Below are positions 8,807 through 19,100 of a DNA stretch of 64,000 nucleotides, piece after piece (within the stretch, counting starts at the first letter, position 1; the number at the start of each line of letters is the position of its first letter). Source of the DNA: an uncultured Collinsella sp. (GTDB lineage Bacteria > Actinomycetota > Coriobacteriia > Coriobacteriales > Coriobacteriaceae); the NCBI GenBank assembly GCA_937950325.1, contig CALFDJ010000036.1, forward strand, positions 17,787-81,786. The letters are read 5' to 3'. Made by a program: the position numbers and the translations under genes. Below the pieces are notes generated by a model that searched no databases, was not told where the DNA came from, and saw only the letters and a list, made by a program, of their open reading frames with translations.

Positions 8807-9106
8807 ATGAATATCGAGAACATGTTTGACAAGCCTGATGTCAAGCAGCTGGTCCACGCATTTAGTCTTTTGGATGACGAGAAGGATATCCAAGCGTTTT
8901 TGACCGATATCTGCACGCCGCGCGAGATTTGCGACCTTTCTCAACGTTTGCAGGTTGCGCGCTATTTGGACGAGGGCGAGCCTTATGTTGAGGTTCAGGC
9001 CCGTACCGGCGCTTCGTCCACCACGGTGAGCCGTGTGTCCAAGGCGCTCAACGGCGAGTACGGTGGCTACCGCAAGATCCTCATTAAACTGGAGGATGGC
9101 GAGTAG
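8807..9106 (+). CDS. TrpR-related YerC/YecD family DNA-binding protein
   Basis: This 99-residue protein is all helical in appearance and has the TrpR-like pattern CTPREICDLSQRLQVARYL followed by the helix-turn-helix GASSTTVSRVSKALNGEYGGY at residues 68-88. It matches the YerC/YecD family, small TrpR superfamily proteins of unknown target found in many Gram-positive bacteria. There is no strong ribosome site before the ATG at 8807; the fit of the family N-terminus (MNIENMFDKPDVKQLVHAF) decides the start. A terminator follows, so it is likely expressed alone. Confidence 0.85.
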   Translation: MNIENMFDKPDVKQLVHAFSLLDDEKDIQAFLTDICTPREICDLSQRLQVARYLDEGEPYVEVQARTGASSTTVSRVSKALNGEYGGYRKILIKLEDGE

Positions 9107-9129
9107 GCCGCGCCAAAAACGAATTGTGC

Positions 9130-9158
9130 AAAACCGCTCTCCCGGGGGCGGTTTTTAT
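9130..9158 (+). terminator. Rho-independent terminator after the yerC-like gene
   Basis: An AAAACCGC/GCGGTTTT stem (9130-9137 with 9148-9155) is followed by further T residues. Confidence 0.85.
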
Positions 9159-9289
9159 ATGCCCGCAATCGGCTGGTGCGTTGGGGTCAGGTTGCTTTGT
9201 ACCAAAAGATGGAGCTGCGGTGGCAATGTGTCCGCTTGGGCGGGTAGGATGGATGCATTGATTATTGCGAACAGTTTGAGCGGAGGACC

Positions 9290-12200
9290 ATGCCTGTTCG
9301 AATCTATACCACCAATGCCGGCACGGATTTGAGCGATGCCGAGTCGGCGCTGCTTGCCGACCTTATTGCCCGTTACGGGCGTGCCGTGTTGCTGGCACCA
9401 ACGTTTGCCGAGCTCGACCTGTGCCGTCATGATGCGGCGGAAGCCGGCGTTTCGCTGGGTATCGACTACAAGACGCCTACATCGTGGCTTCGCTCGCTTT
9501 GGGAGCTTTTGGGCGACGGGCGCGGTTTCGTCGACAACCTGCAGCGCCAGATGCTGTTCTCGGACATGGTCACGCGTCTCGACGATGCCGACCTGCAGCC
9601 GCTTTCGCGCAGTCAGGGCACGGTGCGCATGCTTGCGCGTATGGCCCGCGATGTGTTGCCTGGCGTGGCGGGGACGACGGCAGAGCGATGCCGTGGCAAC
9701 AACTGCCAGCCTGAGCCAAAAAGCGATGCCGAGGCTCGTGTGTTCGAGCTTTTGCGTGCCTACGCGGGCGGTTTGGACCGTCGAGATATGGTCGAGCCCT
9801 GCGAGGCAGCTGACATTATGACCAGTGTCCTGGCCGATAGCCTGCCGGCGTGCACTCGCGCCGTATGCGTGCGCGGTATCACGTCGTTTGCGCACGGTCT
9901 GCTCGAGCTGCTGTCTGCCGTGGCGAACAATGGGGGAGAGGTCGTCGTGCTGCTTGCCCGCGAGCAGGCGGCGATGCGCGAGGAGCTTGCCGCGGCATTT
10001 GATGCCCGCGGTGTGCTGTTTGAGATCGCGCCGCTGGGGGAGGGTGCCGGCGCGTCTGATGTCGCTTGCGAGACCGCCGCTCAGCCTGCCTTTATTGAGG
10101 TCGCTGGCCCCCATGCCCGTGCTCATGCTTATGCGGACGCCATCGATAAGTTGGTGAAAGCGCACAAGGAGTCCAAAGCCGATAAAGCTGCTGCAACGCC
10201 CGCCGACCCCGCGCGCGTGCTCGTGGTTTCCGCCCGGGCGCCCCAGCTGTTCGGCGAACTCGCCTCTCGTCTGGCGGCGCGTCACATTGCGGCCGAGACG
10301 GCTGAGTTCACGGCGTTTTCCCAGTCCATCGCGGGCAGGCAGTTTACGGCGCTCGCCAACCTGATCGAGCGTATGAAAGCCGCCGACGAGGGCACCGCTT
10401 CCAAGACCGAGTGGTGGCCCGCTCCAGAGCTTACCGACTGGATCTACAGTCCGCTTTCGGGCGCTGATGCCGTCAATGCCCGTACCTTCGATAAGAATAT
10501 GCGTCTCTCGCGCAGCAAGACTACCGCGGGCGTTAAGAGCCTGCTGCAGAGTGTCCAAGGCCAGGTGAGGGGCGCGCGCAAGGCGGCGAGCGACGATAAC
10601 TGGTTTAAGAACGTACCGTGTGTGGTCTCGGACGTGTTCCAGGCTCTGTGGCGTGACAAGCCCGTGACGGCGCTCAAGGCCATGCTTGCCGTTGCCGAGG
10701 CGTTGCCCGATCGCTCGCTGGGCAGCTTGGATGGCCAGGCCCGTCGCCAGGCGGAGGTAGCCCTGCTGCGCCACGCCATCGACATCCTTATGAACGGCGC
10801 CCGCGCGCTCGACGTGTCGAAGGCCGCGACCGTTCCCGTGCTCGATGGCATTCGCACTAAGGTGGACAAGCATAGCACCGCCTATGATTACGAGACCCAC
10901 GAGGTTGACCGCGCGCCGCGTGCTCAGGTTCGTTTTGCTTCGCTTGCCGATGCGGCGGCTCTGCGCCCCGGCAGCTACGATGCCGTGCTGTTTGCCGATG
11001 TCGATCTGGACAGCTATCCGCTCTCACATGAGGAGGGGCCGCTGGCCACGCTGACGGCGAGCCTTGGTCGCGAGGGCGTGACGCTTGAGCCCGCGGCCTT
11101 GCTGCGCGTGCGCTTTGGCCACGCGATGCGGGCGGCACGCGGCCCGGTTGCGCTTGCGCGCGTGACGCACGATCGCCAGGCGCGCGAGTGCTACCCGGCA
11201 GCCGTATGGACCGAGCTGCGGGCACATGCCGAGGCCGCTGGCGCTGCCAAGCCCACGCGCGTGGGCGAGGGCGATATCATCGCCGACTTTGATCCCGCTG
11301 CAGGCGAAGGTCTTAGGCGCGAGCGCGTGACCTGCGAAGCTCCTCAGCATCTGAGCGATGAAGCCATTCCGTATCTGGTCCTGCGCCGTCGCGATGGCGA
11401 GGGCGAGGACGCGCCGCTCGTGCCGCGTCTGACGTCCGCCTCGCAAATCGAGGCCTATTCTACCTGCCCACTGTGCTGGTTCGTGTCGTATCGCGTTAAG
11501 CCCCAGTCTATCGACGCGGGCTTTGGCAACATGGAGAAGGGCAACTTTGTCCACGACGTGTTGGAGCATCTGCATGCCCGTCTGTCCCAAGAGGGCATGG
11601 AGCGCGTGACGCCCGAGAATCTGCCGCGTGCACAGGAGCTGCTGCACGAGGTCTTTGACGAGACGTTGGCCGAGCACGCCGGCAAGCGCGGCACGGAGGG
11701 CCCGCTGGTGCCGCTCTCTGCGGTGGAGGAGCGCCAGGTGGCCGAGATCTTGCCGCAGCTGGAGGGTGTGCTTGCCTACGAGTCCGAGGCACTTGCCCCC
11801 TTTGCCCCGCGCTACCTGGAGTTCGCCTTCAACGAGCTCAAGGTCGAGTATGCCGGTTGGCCGCTTGGCGGGCGCATCGATCGCGTGGACGTGGACGCCG
11901 AGAATCGTGCCGTGGTGATCGACTACAAGCATCGCACGGGCGTTGAGGAGTTTAAGCTCGCCGACCCTACGGTGCGCGACGAGGAATCGGGCACGGCGCC
12001 CATCGACGATCCGCGCTGGTTGCCACCACATACCCAAACGCTCATCTACGCCCAGGCCATGCGCCGGGCGCTGGATTTGGACACCCGCGCGGCGCTCTAC
12101 TTTTCGACCAAGGGCGGCAAGCCGGCGTTGCGCGGTGCTGCGAGCGCCGAGCTGCTCGAGGAAGAGCGCGGCGACGGTCGCATCCCGGGCCTTAAGAAAG

Positions 12201-12388
12201 GTTTCCCCGGCGAGGGTGGCAGCATGGACTTCGACGCCCTGCTCGATCGCGTTGAGGCCGGCATCGCCGAGCGCCTGCGCGAGCTCGAGGCAGGCAACGT
12301 TGCCGCCGTCGACCCGACGTCGGCTCAGGCCGCGCATGCGCGCTGCTCGTATAACCACGAAGGAACGTTTGTAAGGAGGGACGTGTAG
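9290..12388 (+). CDS. addB: AddB-like PD-(D/E)XK exonuclease subunit of a helicase-nuclease
   Basis: This 1032-residue protein is the B partner of an AddAB/RexAB-type double-strand break resection enzyme. The C-terminal nuclease core is visible as GGRIDRVDVD followed by VVIDYK, which supplies the catalytic Asp and Asp-x-Lys. Upstream of it, SASQIEAYSTCPLCWF matches the conserved AddB segment that carries the first Fe-S cysteine. The C-terminus, however, ends CSYNHEGTFVRRDV with one cysteine where classical AddB has three more, so the cluster is probably absent. The N-terminal part has no Walker A motif and is poorly conserved. The ATG follows GGAGGA closely. addA starts three bases after the stop. 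Confidence 0.82.
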   Translation: MPVRIYTTNAGTDLSDAESALLADLIARYGRAVLLAPTFAELDLCRHDAAEAGVSLGIDYKTPTSWLRSLWELLGDGRGFVDNLQRQMLFSDMVTRLDDADLQPLSRSQGTVRMLARMARDVLPGVAGTTAERCRGNNCQPEPKSDAEARVFELLRAYAGGLDRRDMVEPCEAADIMTSVLADSLPACTRAVCVRGITSFAHGLLELLSAVANNGGEVVVLLAREQAAMREELAAAFDARGVLFEIAPLGEGAGASDVACETAAQPAFIEVAGPHARAHAYADAIDKLVKAHKESKADKAAATPADPARVLVVSARAPQLFGELASRLAARHIAAETAEFTAFSQSIAGRQFTALANLIERMKAADEGTASKTEWWPAPELTDWIYSPLSGADAVNARTFDKNMRLSRSKTTAGVKSLLQSVQGQVRGARKAASDDNWFKNVPCVVSDVFQALWRDKPVTALKAMLAVAEALPDRSLGSLDGQARRQAEVALLRHAIDILMNGARALDVSKAATVPVLDGIRTKVDKHSTAYDYETHEVDRAPRAQVRFASLADAAALRPGSYDAVLFADVDLDSYPLSHEEGPLATLTASLGREGVTLEPAALLRVRFGHAMRAARGPVALARVTHDRQARECYPAAVWTELRAHAEAAGAAKPTRVGEGDIIADFDPAAGEGLRRERVTCEAPQHLSDEAIPYLVLRRRDGEGEDAPLVPRLTSASQIEAYSTCPLCWFVSYRVKPQSIDAGFGNMEKGNFVHDVLEHLHARLSQEGMERVTPENLPRAQELLHEVFDETLAEHAGKRGTEGPLVPLSAVEERQVAEILPQLEGVLAYESEALAPFAPRYLEFAFNELKVEYAGWPLGGRIDRVDVDAENRAVVIDYKHRTGVEEFKLADPTVRDEESGTAPIDDPRWLPPHTQTLIYAQAMRRALDLDTRAALYFSTKGGKPALRGAASAELLEEERGDGRIPGLKKGFPGEGGSMDFDALLDRVEAGIAERLRELEAGNVAAVDPTSAQAAHARCSYNHEGTFVRRDV

Positions 12389-12391
12389 ACC

Positions 12392-15300
12392 ATGGATCTT
12401 TCGACTTTGATGCCGCAACAGCTGCAGATTGTCAAAACGCTCGACCGTCCGCTGTTTGTCTCGGCGGGCGCCGGTTCGGGCAAGACCTTTACCCTCACGC
12501 GCCGCATCGTCTACGCGCTCTCGCCCGAATCAGGTCCGTTCGTTGAGCATCTGGACCAGGTGCTCGCCATTACCTTTACCAAAGATGCCGCGGCCGAGAT
12601 TCGCGACCGCGTGCGCCGTGCGCTTATCGACGAGGGCATGGACGAGGAAGCACTGACCGTCGACGACGCGTGGATCTCGACCATTCACGGCATGTGCTCG
12701 CGTATCCTGCGCGCGCATGCGCTGGAGCTGGGTATCGACCCCGAGTTCACGGTGCTCACCGATACCGACGAGCTTATGGACCAGGCTGTTGAGCATGTGT
12801 TGGCCCGCGCGACGGCGCCCGATGCCGCCCCCGAGCTCGCGGCATCGCTCAAGGCCCTCTATGCCTGGTATCCCATGGCGGGCGAGGGCGGCCCCTTTGG
12901 CACCGGCACGACCATCAAGGGCCTGGTGCGCGACCTGCTGGAGCTGTCGAGCCAGTTGCCGGGCGGTATGGACGACGTGTGCGTGGCGCGCGGCCAGGCC
13001 GATACCTCGGCACTTGCCGATGCCTATCGTGCGGCGCTGGGCGCAAGCAAGGCCGCGACCGAGAAGGCGCAGACGGCGCTCGATGCCATCGACGCGTTCG
13101 AGGCGAGCGGCAAGACCATGGTCGACGCGGCGCGACTCATGATGTCGTGCACCATGCCGCGCGCGAGCAAGGCGTTCCCCAAGGAGCAGGTCGAGCTGCT
13201 CAAGGCGGAGGCTGCCGATGCATTTATCAATATCGTGCTTGCCTGCGGTGGCCCGGCGCTCGATGCGCTGGTGGGCTTGGCCCGCTCTGTAGAGGCTGAG
13301 TACCGCGCGCTGAAGGCTGCCCAGTCTGCCCTCGACAACAACGACCTGCTGCGCATGGCCTACGAGGCCCTGCGCGATTACCCGGCCATCCGAGCGGCAT
13401 ACGAGAGCCGCTTTAAGATGGTCATGATCGACGAGTTCCAGGATACCGACCAGATGCAGGTCGATCTGATCCGCTACCTGACGGGTGCGGGGGAGCGCGC
13501 GCTGTGTACCGTAGGCGATGCACAGCAGTCGATCTACCGCTTCCGCGGGGCAGAGGTCGAGGTGTTCCGTCGCCAGGAGCGCAAAGTGGGATCGGCGGCG
13601 GCGTCCGAGACGGTCGCCACGCCGGATGTCCCCGCCGGTGAGCTCGTCAAACTCGTGCGCAACTTCCGCAGTCACGACGAGGTACTGCGCTACGTGGCAC
13701 GCGTCTTCGACGGCGATGACGGCGGCCTGATGCAGGGCTTTTTGGATCTTGAGGCGAGCGACGGCCGCAAGGACACGCTGGTGGCAGACGCCTCGCGTCG
13801 TCAGGCGCTCTTTGTTGCCGGCGGCAGCACGCAGGAGCGCACACAGGCCAAGGCCCGTGCGATCGCTGAGCGATTCCGCGCGCTTGCCGATGCCGGCCAG
13901 CCCCAGGGCGGCATGGTGCTGCTGCTGGGCCGCATGACCAACGCCGACGTCTACGCGCAGGCCTTCCGCGACCAGGGGCTCGACTGCGTCATCGCGGGCG
14001 GCTCAGTCTTTGCGCAGGCTGCCGAGGTGCAGACGGTGCGCGCCCTGGCTTGTGCGCTCGCCAATCCGGCCGATACGGCGCAGGGCCTTATGCCGCTGCT
14101 CGCCTCGCCGATGTTTGCGCTCGGTGCCCAGGAGTTCCTGGCACTGGCGACCAAGCTCGATAGCGAGACGGGGGAGACCTCGCGCCGCAACATCGATGCG
14201 GGCATCATGAGCGATTCCGATGTGCCGGGCTTGCAGGGCTTGCCGCTCGTGACGCGCGCCCGCGAGGTACTGCGGTATGCACTTCGTCGCGTGGGCCGCG
14301 ATTCATTCGCCGCCATCGCACGCGACGCGGTCAATGCCTCCGGCTGGTTTGTGCGTCTGGCACAGTGTGGTCCCGAGGGCAAGGCTATTGCCGCCAACGT
14401 GCTCAAGGCGCTCGACGCCGTGGCCGAGGCGGAGGCCGAGTTCGGCAACTCGCCGCGTTCCATCGCGCTGGCCTTCGACCGCTTCTTGGCGGGCAAGGAA
14501 GCCCCGGGTGCCCTCAACGAGGACGGCGACGGCGCGGTGCGCATCATGACCGTGCATGCGTCCAAGGGTCTGGAGTATCCGGTCGTAGCGGTTGCCGAGT
14601 GTTTTGGCGTGCGCAAGCCGTCCGGTGCGGCTCAGATGGGGCGTGTCGAGGGCGGAGTGCAGGTCGTGGCACTGCCAGCTCGTTTTGATGGCGTTAAGCT
14701 TGCCGATGGGACCTTTGTGAGGGGCGATGACGTCAAAAAGCAGTTTGAGCATGCGTTTAAGGGCAAGGGCACGTCGCTGTGGTTGCCGCCGGAGCTCATG
14801 GAGGACGTCTGTGCGACGGGCTCTCCCGCCGAGGCATTCGTTCGCCTGCGCAACGACGACCTGCAGCTTTCGCTCGAGGAGCGGGCCCGCCTGCTCTATG
14901 TTGCCATGACGCGTGCGCGCGAGCTGGTGATCTTGGCGATGGATGCCGGCGTGAGCCGTGGCAAGGTGACGGCGCCGACCTTCGATGTCGAGACCGATCT
15001 GACCTATGACGTGCTGCGTCGTATTCTGCCGACGGACAGCCTGGACATGCCGCAGCTCGATGCCGACCGCCTGGCGTTCGACAACTCCCAGCCGGGCGAC
15101 TACGAGCTCATTTCGCTCGCGAACTTTACCTTTGGCGAGCAGGCGTTTGAGGCCAACGCTTCGCTGGATACCGAGGGCAGGCTTGTTCGTGGCGATGCCG
15201 ATACGGATGCTGCCGACGATTCGGCCAGTACAATCGTCCCCGGTCCTGCCGACCCCAAGCCCGATTCGTTTGAGCTTGTGTATCCCCAGGCAGTGGGCGT

Positions 15301-16024
15301 GCGCATGGGCATCTGTCCGTATCCGATGCGTGACTCGTATAGCTACTCGTCAATCGCCGCGGCACTCCATGCCGAGACGGAAGACCGTGCCGCCGAGGCT
15401 CGTGTTCCCATGGACGAGTCCGGCGATGATGCGGAGTCGGATGGCTCGGAGATGACGGATGCAGACGTGGCTGCTGTCGAGCCCGTCGGCAATCCCATGG
15501 CCTTGGGTTCGGCCTTCCACGCCGCCTGCCAGTGGCTCATCGAGATGGGTGCCGATGCGTTGCCCGCTGCGCGTGCCGATGCGCTGGCGCGCCTGTGGCG
15601 CTTGACGCCAGAACAGCGCGAGCGCTTCGACGTTGCCCTGGATCGCTGGCTCAAGTCGTCGGTTCGTGCCGACCTGCTCGTGTGGCCGTGCATCCGTGCC
15701 GAGGTGCCGTTCTTCTCGCTGGGTTGCGAGGACGAGGACATCGCCCGCTACGGTGCCTATGCCGAGGGCGCCATCGATGTACTGGCGACGAACCCGGCCG
15801 ATCCGTCACGCGCGCTGGTCATCGACTACAAGACGGGCGGCACACCGGACGAGACGCCGGAACAGTTGCAGGAGAAGCACGTCCTGCAGGCGCGCGTCTA
15901 CGCTGATGTTCTACACAAGGCGGGCTTTGAGGCCGTGACCGTCAAGTTCGTCCGCGTGGAGCAGGCGAATCCAGCCATCTTCGTCGAACCCGCCGAACCT
16001 CAAGTAGTCACCTACAATCTCTAA
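12392..16024 (+). CDS. addA: AddA-like UvrD-family helicase/exonuclease
   Basis: This 1210-residue ATP-dependent 3'-5' helicase has a C-terminal RecB-type nuclease. Walker A is SAGAGSGKT at about residues 24-32, motif Ia contains AITFTKDAA, Walker B is MIDEFQDTD near residue 350, and motif III follows as GDAQQSIYRFRGA. Later come VHASKGLEYP (motif V) and LLYVAMTRARELV (motif VI). The nuclease motif is VIDYKTGG near residue 1150. With AddB it would resect double-strand breaks for RecA loading. AAGGAGGG lies 11 bases before the ATG, inside the end of addB, so the pair is co-transcribed and translationally close. Confidence 0.93.
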   Translation: MDLSTLMPQQLQIVKTLDRPLFVSAGAGSGKTFTLTRRIVYALSPESGPFVEHLDQVLAITFTKDAAAEIRDRVRRALIDEGMDEEALTVDDAWISTIHGMCSRILRAHALELGIDPEFTVLTDTDELMDQAVEHVLARATAPDAAPELAASLKALYAWYPMAGEGGPFGTGTTIKGLVRDLLELSSQLPGGMDDVCVARGQADTSALADAYRAALGASKAATEKAQTALDAIDAFEASGKTMVDAARLMMSCTMPRASKAFPKEQVELLKAEAADAFINIVLACGGPALDALVGLARSVEAEYRALKAAQSALDNNDLLRMAYEALRDYPAIRAAYESRFKMVMIDEFQDTDQMQVDLIRYLTGAGERALCTVGDAQQSIYRFRGAEVEVFRRQERKVGSAAASETVATPDVPAGELVKLVRNFRSHDEVLRYVARVFDGDDGGLMQGFLDLEASDGRKDTLVADASRRQALFVAGGSTQERTQAKARAIAERFRALADAGQPQGGMVLLLGRMTNADVYAQAFRDQGLDCVIAGGSVFAQAAEVQTVRALACALANPADTAQGLMPLLASPMFALGAQEFLALATKLDSETGETSRRNIDAGIMSDSDVPGLQGLPLVTRAREVLRYALRRVGRDSFAAIARDAVNASGWFVRLAQCGPEGKAIAANVLKALDAVAEAEAEFGNSPRSIALAFDRFLAGKEAPGALNEDGDGAVRIMTVHASKGLEYPVVAVAECFGVRKPSGAAQMGRVEGGVQVVALPARFDGVKLADGTFVRGDDVKKQFEHAFKGKGTSLWLPPELMEDVCATGSPAEAFVRLRNDDLQLSLEERARLLYVAMTRARELVILAMDAGVSRGKVTAPTFDVETDLTYDVLRRILPTDSLDMPQLDADRLAFDNSQPGDYELISLANFTFGEQAFEANASLDTEGRLVRGDADTDAADDSASTIVPGPADPKPDSFELVYPQAVGVRMGICPYPMRDSYSYSSIAAALHAETEDRAAEARVPMDESGDDAESDGSEMTDADVAAVEPVGNPMALGSAFHAACQWLIEMGADALPAARADALARLWRLTPEQRERFDVALDRWLKSSVRADLLVWPCIRAEVPFFSLGCEDEDIARYGAYAEGAIDVLATNPADPSRALVIDYKTGGTPDETPEQLQEKHVLQARVYADVLHKAGFEAVTVKFVRVEQANPAIFVEPAEPQVVTYNL

Positions 16025-16034
16025 CCTCAATAAC

Positions 16035-16097
16035 TTGCGGTGGAATACGGACTGTTTTGGCCAAAAAAGCCGCCAAACAGTCCGTATTTCACCGCAA
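16035..16097. repeat. 63-bp palindromic extragenic element, copy 2 (inverted)
   Basis: Two 23-bp arms (16035-16057 and 16075-16097) flank a 17-base loop. Read on the minus strand its first 28 bases match copy 1 (4996-5023) at 27 positions. One arm position changes from a G-C to a C-G pair and another shows a G-T pair, so the stem is preserved. It lies between addA and dnaE. Confidence 0.85.
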
Positions 16098-16198
16098 CTG
16101 CAAGAGGAGCCGTGTTGGTTTGGCTAGGTTCGGGTGCTGTCCGTGCCGTGCGGTAAAATCGTTCAGTCAGAACACGAACCCGCATCGGAGCTCATCAC

Positions 16199-19100
16199 AT
16201 GGCATTCGTCCATCTGCACAATCACACTGTTTTCTCCATGCTCGACGGCGCAACCCGTATCCAGGATATGGTCAATCGTGCCGTTGAACTTGGCATGCCC
16301 GCCGTGGCCATTACCGACCACGGCTACATGTATGGCGTGCCCGACCTAGCGCTGGCCTGCGACGCCGTCAATCACAACACGCCCGAGTACAAAACCTGGA
16401 GCCACGACAAGGCCTTCCTGGAAAAGGACCGCCGCGACGAGCTGGTGGAGCCCGACCCCGAGGCAAACCCGCGCGAGCATGCCCAGTACGTCAAAGACAT
16501 GGCCATGTGGGACGAGAGGGGCAACATCGACGAGCTCAAGCCGCCGCTGGTCATTAAGCCCATCTTTGGCTGCGAGGTCTACTTTACGCCGGACGAGACC
16601 CTTGCCCGCGACCATAAGCCCGAACTCTACCACATGATTCTTCTGGCCAAGGACCAGGAGGGCTACGTCAACCTGATGCAGACGGTTTCCGAGGCCGCCG
16701 TGCAGGGCTTTTACTACAAGCCGCGCGTGACGCTTGACAACCTGCGCCGCCATGCCAAGGGCATGATCTGCACCAGCGCCTGCATCGCTGGCATCATCCC
16801 CAAATACATCGACCGCGGTGACATGGAGGGCGCCATCAAGTGGGCCGAGACCTTCCGCGATACCTTCGACCCCGGCGACTTCTACATCGAGATCCAGGAA
16901 CATGGCATCACCACCGACAACGGCCTGACCGACGAGCAGATGGACCGCACGCTCATCGATATCGCCAAGCAGGTGGGCGTCAAGGTCATCGCCACCAACG
17001 ACTTCCACTACCTGCGCCGCGAGGATGCGCCCGTGCAGGACGTCATCATGTGTATTGGCATGAACGCCAAGGTCGATGACCCCAACCGCATGCGCATGAC
17101 CGGCTCGGAGTTTTACATGAAGACCGAGGAGGAGATGCGGGCGATGTTCCCGTATTGCCCCGAGGCCTGCGACAACACGCTCGAGATCGCCGACAAGTGC
17201 TACGTTGAGCTGGACTGGGACTCTATCATCCTGCCGCGCTTTCCGTTGCTCGATCCCGGTGAGACGCACGAGAGCCAGTTCCGCCGTGAGTGCGAGAAGG
17301 GCCTGCGCCAGCACTATGGCGACGACTGGGCCACACGCGAGATCGGTGGCGTCAACATCAAAGAGCGCTTTGAGTACGAATACAAGGTCATCTGTGACAA
17401 GGGCTTTGCCGCCTACTTCCTCATCGTTGCCGAGTACGTGCAATGGGCCAAGGACAACGGCATCGGCGTCGGCCCCGGCCGTGGCTCGGCCGCCGGCGCT
17501 ATCGTCGCCTACGCCATGAACATCACCGCGTTCGACCCGCTCGAGAACGGCCTGATGTTCGAGAGGTTCCTGTCCCCGCAGCGTACCGAGATGCCCGATA
17601 TCGATATGGACTTCGACGATGAGCGGCGCCTCGAGGTCGTGGAGCACGTTCGCCAGCTCTACGGTCCCGAGAAGGTCACCCACGTCATCACCTACTCGAC
17701 CATCAAGGCCAAGCAGGCCATCAACGACGCCGCGCGCGTCCTGGACTACCCGGTCTACATGGGCCAGCGTCTGTCCAAGATGGTCTCGAGCGACCCCAAG
17801 GTCAAGCTCAAGCAGGTGCTCGACAAACAACCCGGCAAAGAGGATCTGTTTAACCCCGATTTTGCCGAGGCCTATAAAAAGGACGACGACGCCCGCCGCA
17901 TCATCGACACGGCGCTCTCGATCGAGGGCCTCACCCGCGGCGAGGGCGTGCACGCGTGTGCCGTTCTAATCTGCCGCGACCCCGTCAACGAGCACGTGCC
18001 CACCAAGCTCGACACCAAGGGCGGCGTCGAGATTACCCAGTACGAGGGCCATACCGTTGCCGATATGGGCTTGCTCAAGATGGACTTCCTGGGCCTGCGC
18101 ACGCTGACGGTTATCTCCAAGGCCAAAGCAAACATCAAGAAGAACTTCGGCATCGACATCAAAGAGGAAGAGATTCCCTTTGACGATCCCGAGATCTTTA
18201 AGCTCATGGGCTCCGGCCACACCGCCGGCGTCTTCCAGGTCGAGTCCGCCGGCATGACGGCCACGATCAAGAACATGAAGCCCACCGAGTACAAGCACGT
18301 CGTGGCATTGATCGCCCTGTACCGCCCGGGCCCGTTGGGCGCCGGCATGGTTTCGTCCTACATCAACCGTATGAACGGCAAGGAGCCGGCCGTCTCCTAC
18401 GACGACCGTCTGGACGACATTCTGGGCGAAACCTACGGCACCATGGTCTACCAGGAGCAGGTTATGCTCATCTCCGTCGAGATGTGCGGCTTCTCCAAGG
18501 GCGAATCGGACTCGCGTATCCGTAAACCCGTGGCTAAGAAAAAGATCAAGCTGCTCACGTCGACGGTGCTCCACTGGGAGGATGGCTCGGACGAGACCAC
18601 CTACGACCACTGGATGAACGGCGCTATCAAGAACAACTACACGCGCGAGGTTGCCCAGAAGATTTGGGACGATGTTCTCGAGTTCGCGTCCTACGCCTTC
18701 AACAAGTCGCACTCCGCCGGCTACGCCATCCTGGTTATGCAGACGGCGTGGCTCAAGGCGCACTATCCGCACGAGTACATGGCGGCCGTTCTGACGTCCT
18801 ATACGGGCAAGACCGACAAGATCGTGCACTACGTCTCGGCATGCCGTCACGACGGCATCCCCGTGCTGTCGCCAGATGTCAACGAGTCCGGTACCGAGTT
18901 CACGGCTACCAAGGAGGGCGTGCGCTTTGGTCTGGCCGGCATCCGCGGCGTGGGCACCGGCGTGGCGCAGGCGATTATCGCCGAGCGCGAGGCGGGCGGT
19001 CCGTTTAAGACGCTGCACGACTTTGTCGAGCGCGTGGACTCGAGCCAGGCCAACCGTCGCGTGATCGAATCGCTCATCAAGGCAGGTGCCTTCGACTCCA

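Noticed and set aside
9155..10900. A long minus-strand open frame opposite addB
   Set aside because: It has no family features, lacks a ribosome site and its base pattern is explained by the GC-rich codon bias of addB on the other strand. The same holds for many long antisense frames opposite dnaE, fhs, the surface genes and others.
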